Shown here: piece after piece, positions 51,773 to 63,122 of the stretch
How positions within the stretch are numbered: the first letter of the stretch is position 1
Layout: each line of letters begins with the position of its first letter
From: Scopulariopsis brevicaulis
Lineage: Eukaryota > Ascomycota > Sordariomycetes > Microascales > Microascaceae
Assembly (NCBI GenBank): GCA_017657125.1
Contig: JAGFNX010000096.1
Span: 19,614 to 83,613, forward strand
Reading direction: 5' to 3'
DNA length: 64,000 nt
The notes under the pieces: model-generated
The model's input: the letters and a program-made list of their open reading frames with translations, nothing else
Databases searched by the model: none
What the model was told of the DNA's origin: nothing
Program-made: the position numbers and the translations under genes

Positions 51773-54597
51773 TTACACGCCAGTCCAGTGCAACGACGAT
51801 GTGACCCTGATGCGGCTGCGTAGTATCAACTCCCGGGAAGACAAGCCGGCGAATACAGAATAACTCCCCTGCTGCAGCTTCCATTTCCCGACTTGAGTAT
51901 CGTAGTGACTGAATGCGTACTTATCGAGGGTGAATGCCACTGGCTTCTGTTGGCCTGCATTCAAGGACACTTTCTTGTACGCCTTCAGTTCCTTGCGAGG
52001 CTGACTTTCCAGGCAAGGGTCGCCGTCTTTCTCGAGACTGATGTAAATCTGTATGACAACCTTGCCAGCTGTCGATCCAATATTCTCCGCCTGGCAGCCA
52101 ACTTCGACAGTACTCATGGTCTTCGGGTCAAAGTCCGGCGTAGCGATTTGCAATGCAGCAAGATCAAAGCTGGTGTATGATAGTCCAAAGCCAAAGTGAA
52201 ACTGGGGCTCCGGCGCGTCGGGAAGATCGTAGTAACGGTAACCGACGTTGAGGCCCTCTTCATAGCGAAGAATTAGGTTGTCGTCGCAGGGGAAATTGGG
52301 AAATGCGGGATTGTCTTCGTTTCTCTTTGGCCAAGACATTGGGAGTCTTCCAGATGGATTCACTTCGCCAAGAAGTACACGGGCAATGCTGTGTCCACAC
52401 TCCTGACCAGGGAACCAAACCTGAAGAAAACCGGCCACTTTATCGAGGAAAGGCGATACGGTCACGGGCGACCCCGAGAAGTTTACGACAACTGTCTTCG
52501 GGTTGCGTGCCGCGACCGCTGCAACCAGCGAGTACTGATCTTGGGTTAGATCCATCGTCTCACGGTCGTATCCTTCCGACTCGATCTCGTTCGTATTCCC
52601 GACACATACAACGGCCACCTCGACCTCGCCAGCAACCTTTGCAGCATCTTCAATAGCCTTGGGAATGTCGGTATACTCTGTGAAGCGAAGCGACGAGCCC
52701 TGGAACATGGTTCCAGATACTTGAGCCAACACTTGAGGGTCCGTGGCCCAGGAGTGAACCTCAACTTGAATCCTCTCCCTCTTGTTCAACTTGAATTGGA
52801 ACCGCTGTTCGATCTTGGCCTTGTAAAAGTAGAACGACTCGGGCTGTAGCACGGGCTCTTGGGGTCTGTGGTAAACTTCAGCTCCGTTCACATACACTCT
52901 GGCCGAGCCAGTCGTGATGATGGAGAACCAATGGTTGCCGCTTGTAGATGGGGTCAGAGAAAATGCCATGCGGGTGCAGTATTCCGAATCGAGAAACTTA
53001 GGCCACGCTTCCTTGATCATGTATTCAGGCGTAGCGATCATTTGTTGTTGGACTCGATTCCGGCCGATTTGGCCGCCATTGAACCACTCTAGGAGTACTG
53101 GGCGGGAGTCTGGCGCTCGAATCTCTGGAGAATTCATGGTATCTTCAAAGGTGGAAAGGATCTGCGGCAGCGCATGAGGAACCGTGGCGTACACAGGAAC
53201 GCCTGGCGAGTACCGAGTGTTCACTCCGAGGGCATTAAAGCCATCAAGGGGCGAAATAACGTGTTGAGCCAAGACCTTTGCGCTGCCGCCACCGCCGATA
53301 CATGGATTCGTGGCATGATGCCCAATGAGGGCAACTGCGGTATGAGGAGATAGGGGCAAAACCATCTTGTCGTTTTTCAACAGGACGAACCCTTCTGCTG
53401 CAGCATCGCTAATGAACTGCTGCCTGCTGGGGTCCGGTATCGATTGCTCCGGTAGCTCGATAGGGTTTTCGAAACGACCAGTTTTCACCGCTAGGTTGAG
53501 GATGTTCTTGACACTCTGATCGATGGCCTCGATAGGTATCGACCCGTTTTTAAGTTCTTGGAGCAGCTTGGTTCCTCGCCATCTGGTCGGTCCGGGCATT
53601 TCGAGATCCAAGCCTGCAGCCACTGCTTTGGAAACCGAGTATGTCCCTAGCCAGTCAGAAACAACGACCCCGGAGAAGCCCCATTCCTTGCGTAGCACGT
53701 CGTTGATAAGTCGAGAACTGTCAGCACAATATTCGCCGTTGACTCGGTTATATCTGCGCGTCTCAGCATAAAGCTCGTATTCTTTAAAGGTGTTTGTGTC
53801 CGGCCTTACGAAGTCATGAAGCACCATGGATCAGAATCGCGCATGACGAGCTGGAATGGCAGCATGTAAATCTCTCTTAGTGTTTGTTCATCGACCTCGG
53901 ATGACATTTTCGTTCGACACTTTTCAGATTCGTTGGCCACAAAATGCTTGGGCGTCGCCGCGATTCCCTCGGACTGGCAACCTAACCCAGGTCAGACAAT
54001 GGGTCCTTCGGGACGTAACCGTTCACTTACCGTTCACGAATGCAGCCCCCATGGTCCCCAGCACGTAAGGATCTTCCGAGTACGTTTCATAATTACGTCC
54101 GCCTAAAAGCATTCGACCCGTGTTAGAAACTATTGCGTGACCCAGCGTCTGTAAGAATAACATACCTAAAGGCGAACGAATAACGTTCAAAGTGGGTGCC
54201 AGAAGAACGTTGGCTGATTTGGTCATAGTTTCTTGAGCAATCTCTTTGCCCAGCTGATAAGCCATGTCTACGTCCCAGGTAGCACCGACGCATGTAGAGC
54301 ATGGAAAGCAGGCTGCCGTGATACCGCTGACGTAGCTTTCACCGCGAGCTCCATTAGGCCCATCAGACATCTACACGATAGTCCTCAGAAGGGAGGACAT
54401 TCTGTTAGTTTGCTCTTAATCATCAGGCCCGGATGCTGCACCTGTGCACCTACCTTAATATGAGGAACAAAGATACCATGGCGTTGGAGCACAGGAGTGC
54501 GCCACCAATCCACTGCCGACAGCAATTGGACCTTTTCTTCCTCGGTCAGTTTTTCGACGAGCTCCATCGCGACGTTACTAAGAGGCTCCCGCGTCAT
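51773..54597 (-). CDS. GH3 beta-glucosidase with PA14 domain, 857 aa
   Basis: Minus-strand exons are 54597-54454, 54370-54166, 54102-54031, 53981-53810 and 53753-51773, all in frame. The four introns are needed to rebuild the GH3 motifs: SDGPNGARG, RSPLGGRNYETYSEDP, CQSEGIAATPKHFVANESE and MTSYNRVNGEY. The nucleophile is D231 in GVVVSDWLGTYS. A PA14 carbohydrate-binding insert lies at about residues 400-540, the second GH3 domain follows (VGNTNEIESEGYDR), and the C-terminal fibronectin III-like domain closes the protein. It hydrolyses beta-linked glucosides. No signal peptide is visible, so it is likely intracellular and would act on imported di- or oligosaccharides. The nearby sugar porter and regulator fit this. 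Confidence 0.94.
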
Positions 54598-55500
54598 TGC
54601 GTCGGCGTCCAAAACGTAGAACTTGACAAGTGCAAAAACATTTAGCCTGGCAGCCGGTCACGAGGCGAAAAGGCTGAGATAATGTACTTTTGCTTGACGA
54701 TGACGATCCCGGGTGCTGCGACAGCTCGATCGGCGTGGGACAAGCATTGAAAGTCCTCCCGAGCCGACCATGCCCGAGCCGAGACCGAATGCGGCGGGGC
54801 CCGGGTAGTTACCGAGACGGCGGGGTTCCACTTGAGTGACCGTTACGGATACTACCCAGGGAGTGATGGACCTTCAGAAGGATTCAAAGGTGGCAACACT
54901 ACTCTGTACGCATGGACGAATTGAAATGCTAGAATGTTGGGAGTAAGATGCCAATCCTGAAATTCAAGCTACCCATCACGCTAATCAGTTAACCGCCACC
55001 GGGCAATGACTCTCCCTATGAGCCTAAGACGAAGCCACCCACATCGCGTCATGGCCCTATACGCCTAGCTCTAACGACCCCGCTGCGTTGACTTTCGAAG
55101 CCGCGGGGGCCAACATGACTACGGCCTCATTGTATGCACCTAGCAGCGGGGCGTACGCGCTCGCCACAACCGTGCGCCGTGCCGCGCGGGGTTCGGCCCA
55201 GACGGCCGAGAGAATGCCTCAATTCCTACTCACCTCCTACTCACCTCCTTGCAAAATCTGCTCCCTTCTTGATGATAACCATCAATATAACTGGGTTCGC
55301 CGATCGACCTGTATGCGAGATAACACAAGCTATTCAGCGATAAGGAGGATAGGAGCTAATATCAACCACCCATATCTTATATTAATAGTCTTCCGGGAGT
55401 CTAGATACAAGTAAAGCTACGATTGACAACCATGAGTCATGCTAGGGCTGAAGCAAAAAGCCAACTGTGGCTAGTCACACCAATACCTCATGTCACCTAA
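54598..55500. other. Intergenic, promoter of the beta-glucosidase gene
   Basis: No gene recognised. GAGCCGA/GACCGA repeats lie at 54747-54792, about 150-200 bases before the start codon, and are loosely like the shared motif. Confidence 0.45.
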
Positions 55501-57289
55501 TTATATCTTATCTTCATCAACCTTTTGCTCCTTCTTGTCAGACTTGGATAAGCCCTCTTCGGGAGACTTGGTGACACTACCATCGAAGCGGGAGGCGATG
55601 GCCTCCAAGCTGGGGCCTTTGGTCTCCACGAAGAATCCCCAGATACAAGCGACCTCGATGCACAACCAGCCGACGTAGACAAGATAGTACTTCCACCCCA
55701 CTGCCTCCAAGCCGATCGGGTTGACCAAGATGTTAACGAAGTTGCTCGCTTTACTGAAGAACATGAGAAGCGAGAATCCCTTTGCTCGGATAGGGTAAGG
55801 AAGGACTTCGATAGGGTAGGAGTAAAGCAACGCGTTGAACGCCAAGTTGTAGAAGAGGTAGAAGAGGAATAGCATCGGAATGACTCCTTTTCCGGCAGCG
55901 ATATTGCCGTGATCATTGAAGAGGCCAGAGCACAAGGTTTGGGCCGCAAAGACGGCAAGCATGCCGATACCAGAAGTAAGGAACTGAGTCCGACGCTTGA
56001 GGCGGGAGGTAAGAAATGCCGAGATAACAGATGTTATCCAGTTAAAGATCATCAAACAACCGTTAAGGATGTTCTTATCTCGAGAATCCGTGATGCCGAC
56101 TGTTTCTAGAACTCGAACAAGATAATAGCTATGGCGGGTTAGCGGATGCCTATCGTAGAAAAGGGGCGAAGGCTTGAACTTACGATATAAGGCCATTGCC
56201 GGACCATTGCGAGAACACACCGAGACACAGTATAATGAAGACCCTCTTTCGGTTTCCGGGGGTAGTGAAAAGTGTCTTCCAGCCGGTTTCGTTGCTCATC
56301 TCAGCTTCGATAATGTCTCGCATTTGCTCGAACTCGAGGTTCGCAAACTCGTCGTCAGGGTTGTCGTTAGCGTGATACTTCACAAGAACCTTTTTGGCGT
56401 CTCCCGATCGCCCTTGAGCGATCAACCAGCGAGGTGACTCAGGCAAGGTGAACACGCCCACCATCTGCACAAAGGCAGGCGCAGCTTGAAGCAGAGATGG
56501 GATTCTCCAGGCCCACTGATTAGGCATGCTGAAAGTGCCGAAGGTTGTCCAAGCAGCCATGATGGCACCGACATACCAGGAAGTTTGGTAAAGTGAGGTA
56601 ATGACTTGTCGGTCCTTAGGATGGGCTAGTTCGCCGATCAACATTGGGGCGTAGGAATTTGCAAACACAAGTCCGAATCCGATGATGAAGCGAGAAATGA
56701 GGAACATAGCAACTGCAGCGTATGCGTGATTAGTCGGAGTTTTATAACGGGTCGTGAATGCAAGCTCTCGTGACTTACAGTGTACGGAACAGCCCTGAAT
56801 GATCCCACCAGTGGCCATGATGATCGAGCCGACAAAGATTCCGATGCGGCGTCCATGACGATCTCCTACCATGCTGATGAACGGGGTGGCCAAGACGCAG
56901 CCAAGCGGCAAAATCGCAGACATGATTCCGAGGAGGCTGCCTCGAGGTTGACCGAAATCTACACATATAGACCTGGTCAGAATTTCCAACCACACTTAGG
57001 GTTCAAAACCATAAGGGAGATTCGTACAGCTATCCCAAGTAGGCACTGCTTGTAGCCCATTCATCATTGCGCCGTCGAAGCCGAGTGTAACGGCTGGAAC
57101 GAGGCATCCCGGGATGATACGTAGGTAGAGAGAGAGAAGGTTCCGGTTCTTGTAAAACGGAGGTGCCTGGCTGGCCATTTCCTGGATACGCTCGTCGATG
57201 TTCAAGACATCCGGTACCTCGTGCTGAAAACCGCATGTTTCCGCGAAGGAATCACTTGGCCGGTCCTTTTCAACGCTTCGCCTAGCCAT
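55501..57289 (-). CDS. MFS sugar porter (lactose/cellobiose-type), 532 aa
   Basis: Minus-strand exons are 57289-57028, 56958-56779, 56712-56184 and 56128-55501, in frame. The soluble N-terminus is followed by GFDGAMMNGLQ, a fungal sugar-porter start. The motif GDRHGRRIGIF is the classical D-R/K-x-GRR loop, PESPRWLIAQGR follows helix 6, and VETKGPSLEAIASRFDG closes the protein: all hallmarks of the sugar-porter family. The pattern LYQTSWYVGAI and QWAWRIPSLLQA fits the lactose/cellodextrin permease branch of ascomycetes. It should import a disaccharide by proton symport at the plasma membrane. It is co-oriented with the beta-glucosidase, 0.9 kb downstream, which suits import plus hydrolysis of the same sugar. 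Confidence 0.94.
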
Positions 57290-58655
57290 AGCGACAGGGC
57301 GGCGGATTCTTCAATACAGATCGTTTGAGAAAGAATTGACGTGTGGAGAGATGGAACTGGAGAATAAGGGTAGAGATAGATAATATAACAGGCTAGAGGT
57401 CGAGAGTGGTCCAAGTATTTATGGTTCAAGATCTCTACCCCAGACCGTCGGTCAGCTCGCCTCCGCATTTTCCGTCTCCGCATTTTTTCCGCCTCCGCAT
57501 TCCTCTACAAATCTCACCACGAGAGTGCGGGGTACGGCGAACGGGAATGTACCGAGCTCTCTATTGCCACTAGTTGTTAGTGGGTGGCTGTCTTTCTTCG
57601 CGCAGGCTGAATCGATCCTGAAGATGGCCTGGGACGTTTCGCCACAAATTTCCCTCTAAAAAAGGCGAATACGTACGATAATGACGATAATAATGCTCCT
57701 AGGCCGGAGAAAACAGTTCTGTAATATTCATCTTTCCTCGTTGATAGCGTTTAACAGACTGAGAGCGTTGGTTACAGCCAAGTTTAAAATGTGTCCGTTA
57801 TGGCGTTTGTACGCCTTGCTGCCTCAAAGGGCTATGAAATGCAGCGTTATTGCAATTATAGATGACACATCTTACATCCCAAGCCTTGGAAACAGCTTTT
57901 TCTCATGCATGCTGAGGGGTGGGACAGACCAAAGCCAATTATGCTAGGAAACATGACAAGCCACGGGGGGCTATGCCAAGCTGGCGGTTGGCATCGTTCG
58001 GGAATTATCCGCAATTTCCAAGGACAAAGTGAAATACCGCTTCATGGACTGCAGAGCGACCCAGAGTAATCTCCTCGCCCAGTTAACTGTCGCCTTCCAC
58101 CATGTTCATCCAATGTAAGCTCATTTCTTTGTTCCTTCTTGCAGCTAGCCCTCACCATATTCGCTTATCACATTTCGCATAAAAATTGCTTCTGACCTTG
58201 CGATTGTGTCGTCAGAGATTCTTAACGTGAATCAGGGTTAGGTTTTATATTACTAAGAGAACTTTAAATTAGCTGCTAGAACAGTCTCACCCCACATACG
58301 TTAAAGCTTCTCCCTATGTTCGGGAAATACCCGCGTCTTATCGAGGGATACCTGATACGTCGCTGCGTTTTGACTTGTGAAGTCGGATACAGCGTACCGG
58401 AAGTACCCGAATCCGGCACTTATCCGTAGGTAGCGCGTTCCTGAACTACTGAATTGAGGGGTAAAATTAACTCTGGGTGACAGAGGGCCATGATAAGGCG
58501 ACTGATGATTACATTTATTGAACAAATAGGCGATTGTCTGTTTTTGTAAGTATAAGTACCCTGAACCTGGACCATGAGATTGATGGTGTACACACAAAGC
58601 AACGTGTACCGACCATTCACATTCCACACTAGCCAGTACGGCAGAAAAGCTCACA
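57290..58655. other. Intergenic, 1.4 kb
   Basis: Divergent region between the sugar porter and the amidase. No gene seen. A GCCTCCGCATTTT-type sequence is repeated near 57460-57500. Confidence 0.45.
57459..57502 (+). repeat. CCTCCGCATT short repeat
   Basis: Three units of the kind CCTCCGCATT / GTCTCCGCATT occur within 45 bases, about 170-215 bases upstream of the sugar porter start codon. It could be slippage or a regulator array. Confidence 0.6.
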
Positions 58656-60488
58656 ATGAAGCTTCTACTTCTCCTCAAACTCAGCCTGTTGATAACATCC
58701 ATTAATGGGTATCCCACTTCGCTTGGTGGGCTAAGCGTACTGGACGCAACTGCTTCGGACCTTCAAGATGCCCTGAATGCAGGGAGCCTCTTCTCCGTTG
58801 ATCTCATTGATGCTTATCTGTCTCGCATCGAAGCAAACAACGAGCAAGGTAACTGCCCTCTAGATTGACAATGGCTGTAAACGACCCTGACTTATCATTC
58901 AATAGGCCTCAAGCTGCATGCTATCATTGAGACAGCACCTTTTAAGAACGTCAAAGCTATTGCCCAGCGTCTCGATGACGAGCGTATGGCAGGCAAAGTG
59001 AGGAGTCCATTACATGGAATTCCTCTTGTTGTTAAAGACAGTCAGTCAAGACTCATTCATCGTATAAAGAACAATGTCTCATGAACAGCATAGATTTCAA
59101 CACAGCGCCCACGCTGGGCATGAACTCAACTGCCGGATCTTATGTCTTGCTCAATCATGGAGGGCAGGCAAAAGGTGATGCCTTCGTCGTAAAGAGGCTT
59201 CGCGATGCTGGGGCAATCATCCTCGGAAAGGCAAATCTTCAGGAGGTAGGCAACTCAACGTCTTATGCATGACAAATTAGTCGTTGCTAAATGAATATAT
59301 AGTGGTCCGGCATTCGAGGCGCAAACACTTCAGCGTTCAGCCCCCGCGGCGGGCAATGTTCTTCACCCTACGTTAAAGGGGGGTTCGAGGCTGGAGGAGA
59401 TCCTGGCGGCAGCTCTTCAGGATCTGGGGTGGCCGTTGCTGCGGGATTTGTACCCCTAGCACTTGGCACAGATACCGAAGGCAGTATCGTATCTCCATCA
59501 AACAGAAATGCACTATATGGTCTCAGACCATCTACCGGGCTAACAAGTAGAACGGGTGTTGTTCCTATTTCGATTTCTCAGGATACCACTGGACCCATGG
59601 CTAAGTCAGTGCGGGATATCGCAATTACCCTTGAGATTATGGCTGCCTATGACCCTGAGGACCCTTTCTCTGAGGCTGCTCGGCCGTTCATAAAGGAGAA
59701 TTACACCCAGTTTCTTGACCCAAAGGGCTTCAAAGGGATGAGAATAGGTATCCCACGTTTTCCGTTCTATAATTCCAGTGACCTCGGTGGTAGTCATCAA
59801 GCCGCAGTTCAAGCGATTCTGAATACTTTCGACAAGCTGCGAAGCCTGGGAGCGACGATCGTGGAAGCGCCACTACCCAACTCTGACAAGTGGAAATACA
59901 CATTTGTGGGGGGGGCTAGGAGAGTCAATAATGGAACAATTCAAGTCCGTGAGTTGAGGTATCTTGGTCCGATCCAAGTCTTATCACTTCTGACAATAGT
60001 TTGATGCAGATTATGATGTCAAAACAGATCTGGCAGAATACTTGCAGGAGCAGCGGGTGAACTCCTCTATTCTTTCCGTCGAGGATATCATCAACTTTGA
60101 AGACGAGTTCCCGGAGTTGGAATCGCCAAAGGGACGCGGTGGCCAGGCTACGTTTGTTGCTATCGACCAGGTCTCTGACCGATCAACTTCCGGGGAGTAT
60201 TGGCTCGCTAAGTACACTCAAGATGCTCTTCACAAGGAAGGCACAGAAGCCGTCTTCAGGCTTTACGATCTTGATGTCTTGCTGGTCCCTACTGAACCCA
60301 ATGCAGCGCGATTAGGTGCCGTTGGACGGTTGCCTGTTGGCACGGTGCCCCTGGGATATGATGAGATTGGTTTGCCTTTTGGCATGGCCTTTGTGGGGAA
60401 ACGATATGATGAGGGCTCAGTCTTACGAGCGATGTCGGCATTTGAGGCTAATTTCCCGGCGAGACACCCTCCATCGCTTCTTAACTAG
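58656..60488 (+). CDS. Secreted amidase-signature family hydrolase, 534 aa
   Basis: Exons are 58656-58848, 58906-59040, 59094-59245, 59303-59948 and 60010-60488; all joins keep frame. A strong signal peptide (MKLLLLLKLSLLITSING) is followed by the amidase-signature domain. The Ser-cisSer-Lys triad is visible: Lys in GIPLVVKD, the cis-Ser in the Gly/Ser-rich loop GGSSSGSG, and the nucleophile in GTDTEGSIVSPS. The family motif usually reads GTDTGGS; here a Glu replaces a Gly just before the Ser. The enzyme cleaves amide bonds of small molecules, here outside the cell or in the vacuole. The length is normal for fungal glutamyl-amidotransferase-A-like hydrolases. It stands alone on its strand, between the sugar module and decayed genes. 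Confidence 0.92.
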
Positions 60489-60939
60489 TAGGGCTCGCAA
60501 TCGGTGGTGGAACGAAATGGAGTGCTCAAGGTAGAGGATGAGGAGGCGGAGACAGAAATGGGATCGATGGTGTCCGGTCCATAGCAACACAGCTACACAC
60601 TCACAACAGAAGCCGATCAGTCAAAGATCATTCAACTTTGAGTTGCAGATGCGGATTTGGATAGAAGGATCTTGGATATAGACTGACGAGTTCACGAGCA
60701 AGCTGTGCCGCCGTATACTTTCTACGGTCTGTTGTGTGGAACGATTCCTGCCTATGGGATGGAGAAAGCCTCTGGAACTCCGTATGTTAAGGTTAAGCTA
60801 CTTGATCGTCTATCCGAGACCTGTCCACAACATTGTACAACTGTGGAAGACCTTGTAAGGTACGTCGAAGGTGGAAATAGATACAGTGTCTTGCTCCTCC
60901 TATGGTGAGATCCTTCGCAACATCGTGGAAGGGAAGGGA
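60489..60939. other. Intergenic, may include 5' remains of the APH relic
   Basis: No intact gene. A protein-like frame at about 60703-60908 may be a decayed part of the neighbouring phosphotransferase relic, but I could not match it to a family motif. Confidence 0.35.
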
Positions 60940-61300
60940 GCATGCCAACCCAGACGCGATCGAAGCCGTTCGCCGAGACCACCAAGCGAGGATCGAGCTT
61001 CTAAGTCAATGTTTGCCCGCCCGCTTTTAAAACAATCTACACACGGTTCGTGAAGAGCTTTCCCTGCTCTTCGACAAGTCACACCCTGTAACACCGAATC
61101 ACGGCAACCTGTCTGGGCTGAATGTCTTTGTGGATCCTAAGACTGGCCCAATCACAGGTATCATTGATAGGCCTGAAGCTACAATTTGCATATTCGGGAT
61201 ATCTCTACGGGGTCTGAAAATTTCCTTGGCTTTATGGATGGCCGGGGTTGGCATTATTATTCAGACTATGACGCCCTCAGGAGTGTGTTCTAGCAGACTG
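60940..61300 (+). pseudogene. Decayed aminoglycoside-phosphotransferase (APH) family gene
   Basis: One frame reads DAIEAVRRDHQARIELLSQC, then a TAA, then REELSLLFDKSH and HGNLSGLNVFVDPKTGPITG, followed by GIID. These are the end of the kinase-like fold of fungal APH-family proteins. The catalytic HGD has become HGN and the usual Trp after IID is Arg. About 40 codons on, the frame shifts: the family sequence (ENFLGFMDG, then GWHYYSDYDALRSVF) continues in the next frame. Nonsense, loss of the catalytic Asp and a frameshift together show a dead gene. The N-terminal lobe is not recognisable. Confidence 0.75.
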
Positions 61301-61507
61301 AGCCCCGTAGCCATATACGTGTGTGGTGGGGGTAGTGCTGACCCCTGAGCTCAGGGGTCTGAGCCTCTCCCCTGAAAACTCAAAGGAATCTGTATCCTCT
61401 GATCAACCGTCTACCCTGCACCTACTCATTCCTTCTCCTAGAGATACCAAGGACTAAGTCCTTGGATCATAGAACACTGGATGCTGATATACACCGCCAT
61501 GGAATAA

Positions 61508-61711
61508 AATATTGAGCTGGCACGGCTGTTTATTGAGCATGGAGCTGATGTCAACTTTGTGTTGGACGGGTGGACGCCTTTACACGGTGCCCAACGTGGA
61601 GACCACGCCGAGGTCGTGCGGCTGCTCGAGTCTGCCGGCGCACTTGCAAAGGTGAATACTAGAAAGATGGTTTCTGCACGGAAAGTGTTGATGTCCGCGC
61701 TTCTTCGGTAG
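61508..61711 (+). pseudogene. Ankyrin-repeat fragment
   Basis: A frame of about 67 codons reads ELARLFIEHGADVN, then GWTPLHGAQRGDHAEVVRLL. That is roughly one and a half ankyrin repeats with the canonical G-TPLH and HGADVN motifs, then ends at a stop. There is no start codon and no further repeats on either side. It is probably the remains of an ankyrin protein, possibly once joined to the APH relic 0.2 kb upstream, which is uncertain. Confidence 0.65.
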
Positions 61712-62168
61712 TACTTTCAACAGTATACACCTGTACCTTGGGCTCTTCTCGGTGGCGGCGTATGCGTGAATCCCTGAGAGTGATTCAACGACGCCGGGGA
61801 GATGGCCGACTAAGCCAAGCGTATGTACACGACGGGTTAGTTCCTCCACTACAAGACTAATATTCTAAAAGAATCGAGGATCTCAGATCTCGCGGACTAT
61901 ATAGTTAGGTTCCAGTCTATTAGACTACTATGCCCGTAAACACTCTGATACCCGAGGTTAGTCCTCGTCATTCAAGCTTCCAATTGCCAATCACAGGCGT
62001 CAATAAATCTATTTCGCGCATTTCCTCTTCCCCTAGGAACCTTCTACGAAGTAGAGCGCCTCTATTATTATCGCGTCCTAACCGTCTATCACCGACGCTC
62101 ATGCTCTTTGTCTTTCCGTCTCGACCAGAAAACGCTAGTAGTCTTGAATTTACGCTAAAACGACATGC
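61712..62168. other. Intergenic
   Basis: Nothing recognised; 3' flank of the dehydrogenase gene. Confidence 0.45.
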
Positions 62169-63122
62169 TTACCCGGCCATCCACTGGCCTCCATTGGCAC
62201 TAACCAGGCATCCCGTCATCCATCCGCTCTCAGGCGAGCAGATCATGCCCACAATCCCAGCAATCTCCTCAGCGTAGCCAGCGCGGCCACCGTACTTTTC
62301 AGCCATCTCCTTCTGCTCATCCGAGTCCCACTCGCGGATCCCGCACAGCGGCGTCAGCGGGTACCACATCGAAATGGCCTGCTTGGCATCCTCCGACGCC
62401 CCGCGGAGCATGTCCGTCATGGTGGAGCTAGGGTTACACGAGTTGACGGTGCAGTGCTCCTTGAGCTCGCGGGCCCAGGTGCGCGTCATGGCTTCCAGCG
62501 CGCCCTTGCTGCCTCCGTAGAGCGTGAGGTACTCGAGGCCGACTTTGGAGCCGACGCTCGACACGTTGACGATGCGGCCTGAGCGATCGTTGGGCAGGAG
62601 CGGCTTGACAGCCTGTGTGAGGAGGATGGGGCCGAGGACGTTGATGGAGTAGACCTTGTGGAAGTCTTCCACGTTGACGGCCTCGAGGGGCATGGCGTGG
62701 AAGAGCGCCGCGCAGTTGACGAGGATGTCGACCTGAGGCTTCCCCGTTTTGGCGTTGACTGGCATTTCCGTCTTCACCGTATCGACAATCTTCGCGCAGC
62801 CCTCAGGGGTACTGAAGTCGGCGCGCACGGGGACGGCCTTGACATTATGTGCTTCGGAGAGTTGGGCGGCTAGGGCAGCGGCGGGCTCGTCAGAGGCATC
62901 GGTGAGGTAGATGAGGACGACATTCGCGCCCTTGGAGGCGAGGTTCTGGGCTATGGAGGCACCAATGCCTTGATTGCTTCAGTTAGCACACGATGTCCCG
63001 GTTAGTGTCAGAAGCGTAGAAAACTCACTCCTCGCGCCGCCAGTAATGACGGCCGTCTTGCCCTCATGCACCCTGTAAGGTGGAGCCTGGGTAATGGGAA
63101 CAGTGACTGGGAACGTGGACAT
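62169..63122 (-). CDS. Short-chain dehydrogenase/reductase, 297 aa
   Basis: Minus-strand exons are 63122-63029 and 62968-62169. The 60-base intron (donor GTGAGT, acceptor ATCAAG) falls inside the cofactor motif and joins ITGGAR to IGASIAQ in frame. The classical SDR features are present: TGGAxxIG glycine motif, NCAA for the NNAG strand, the Ser in IVNVSSVGS and the YxxxK pair in LYGGSKGALEAM. The C-terminal ending CLVSANGGQWMAG is typical of fungal family members. It should reduce or oxidise a small carbonyl/alcohol with NAD(P)(H) in the cytosol. No close neighbour suggests the substrate. Confidence 0.92.
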
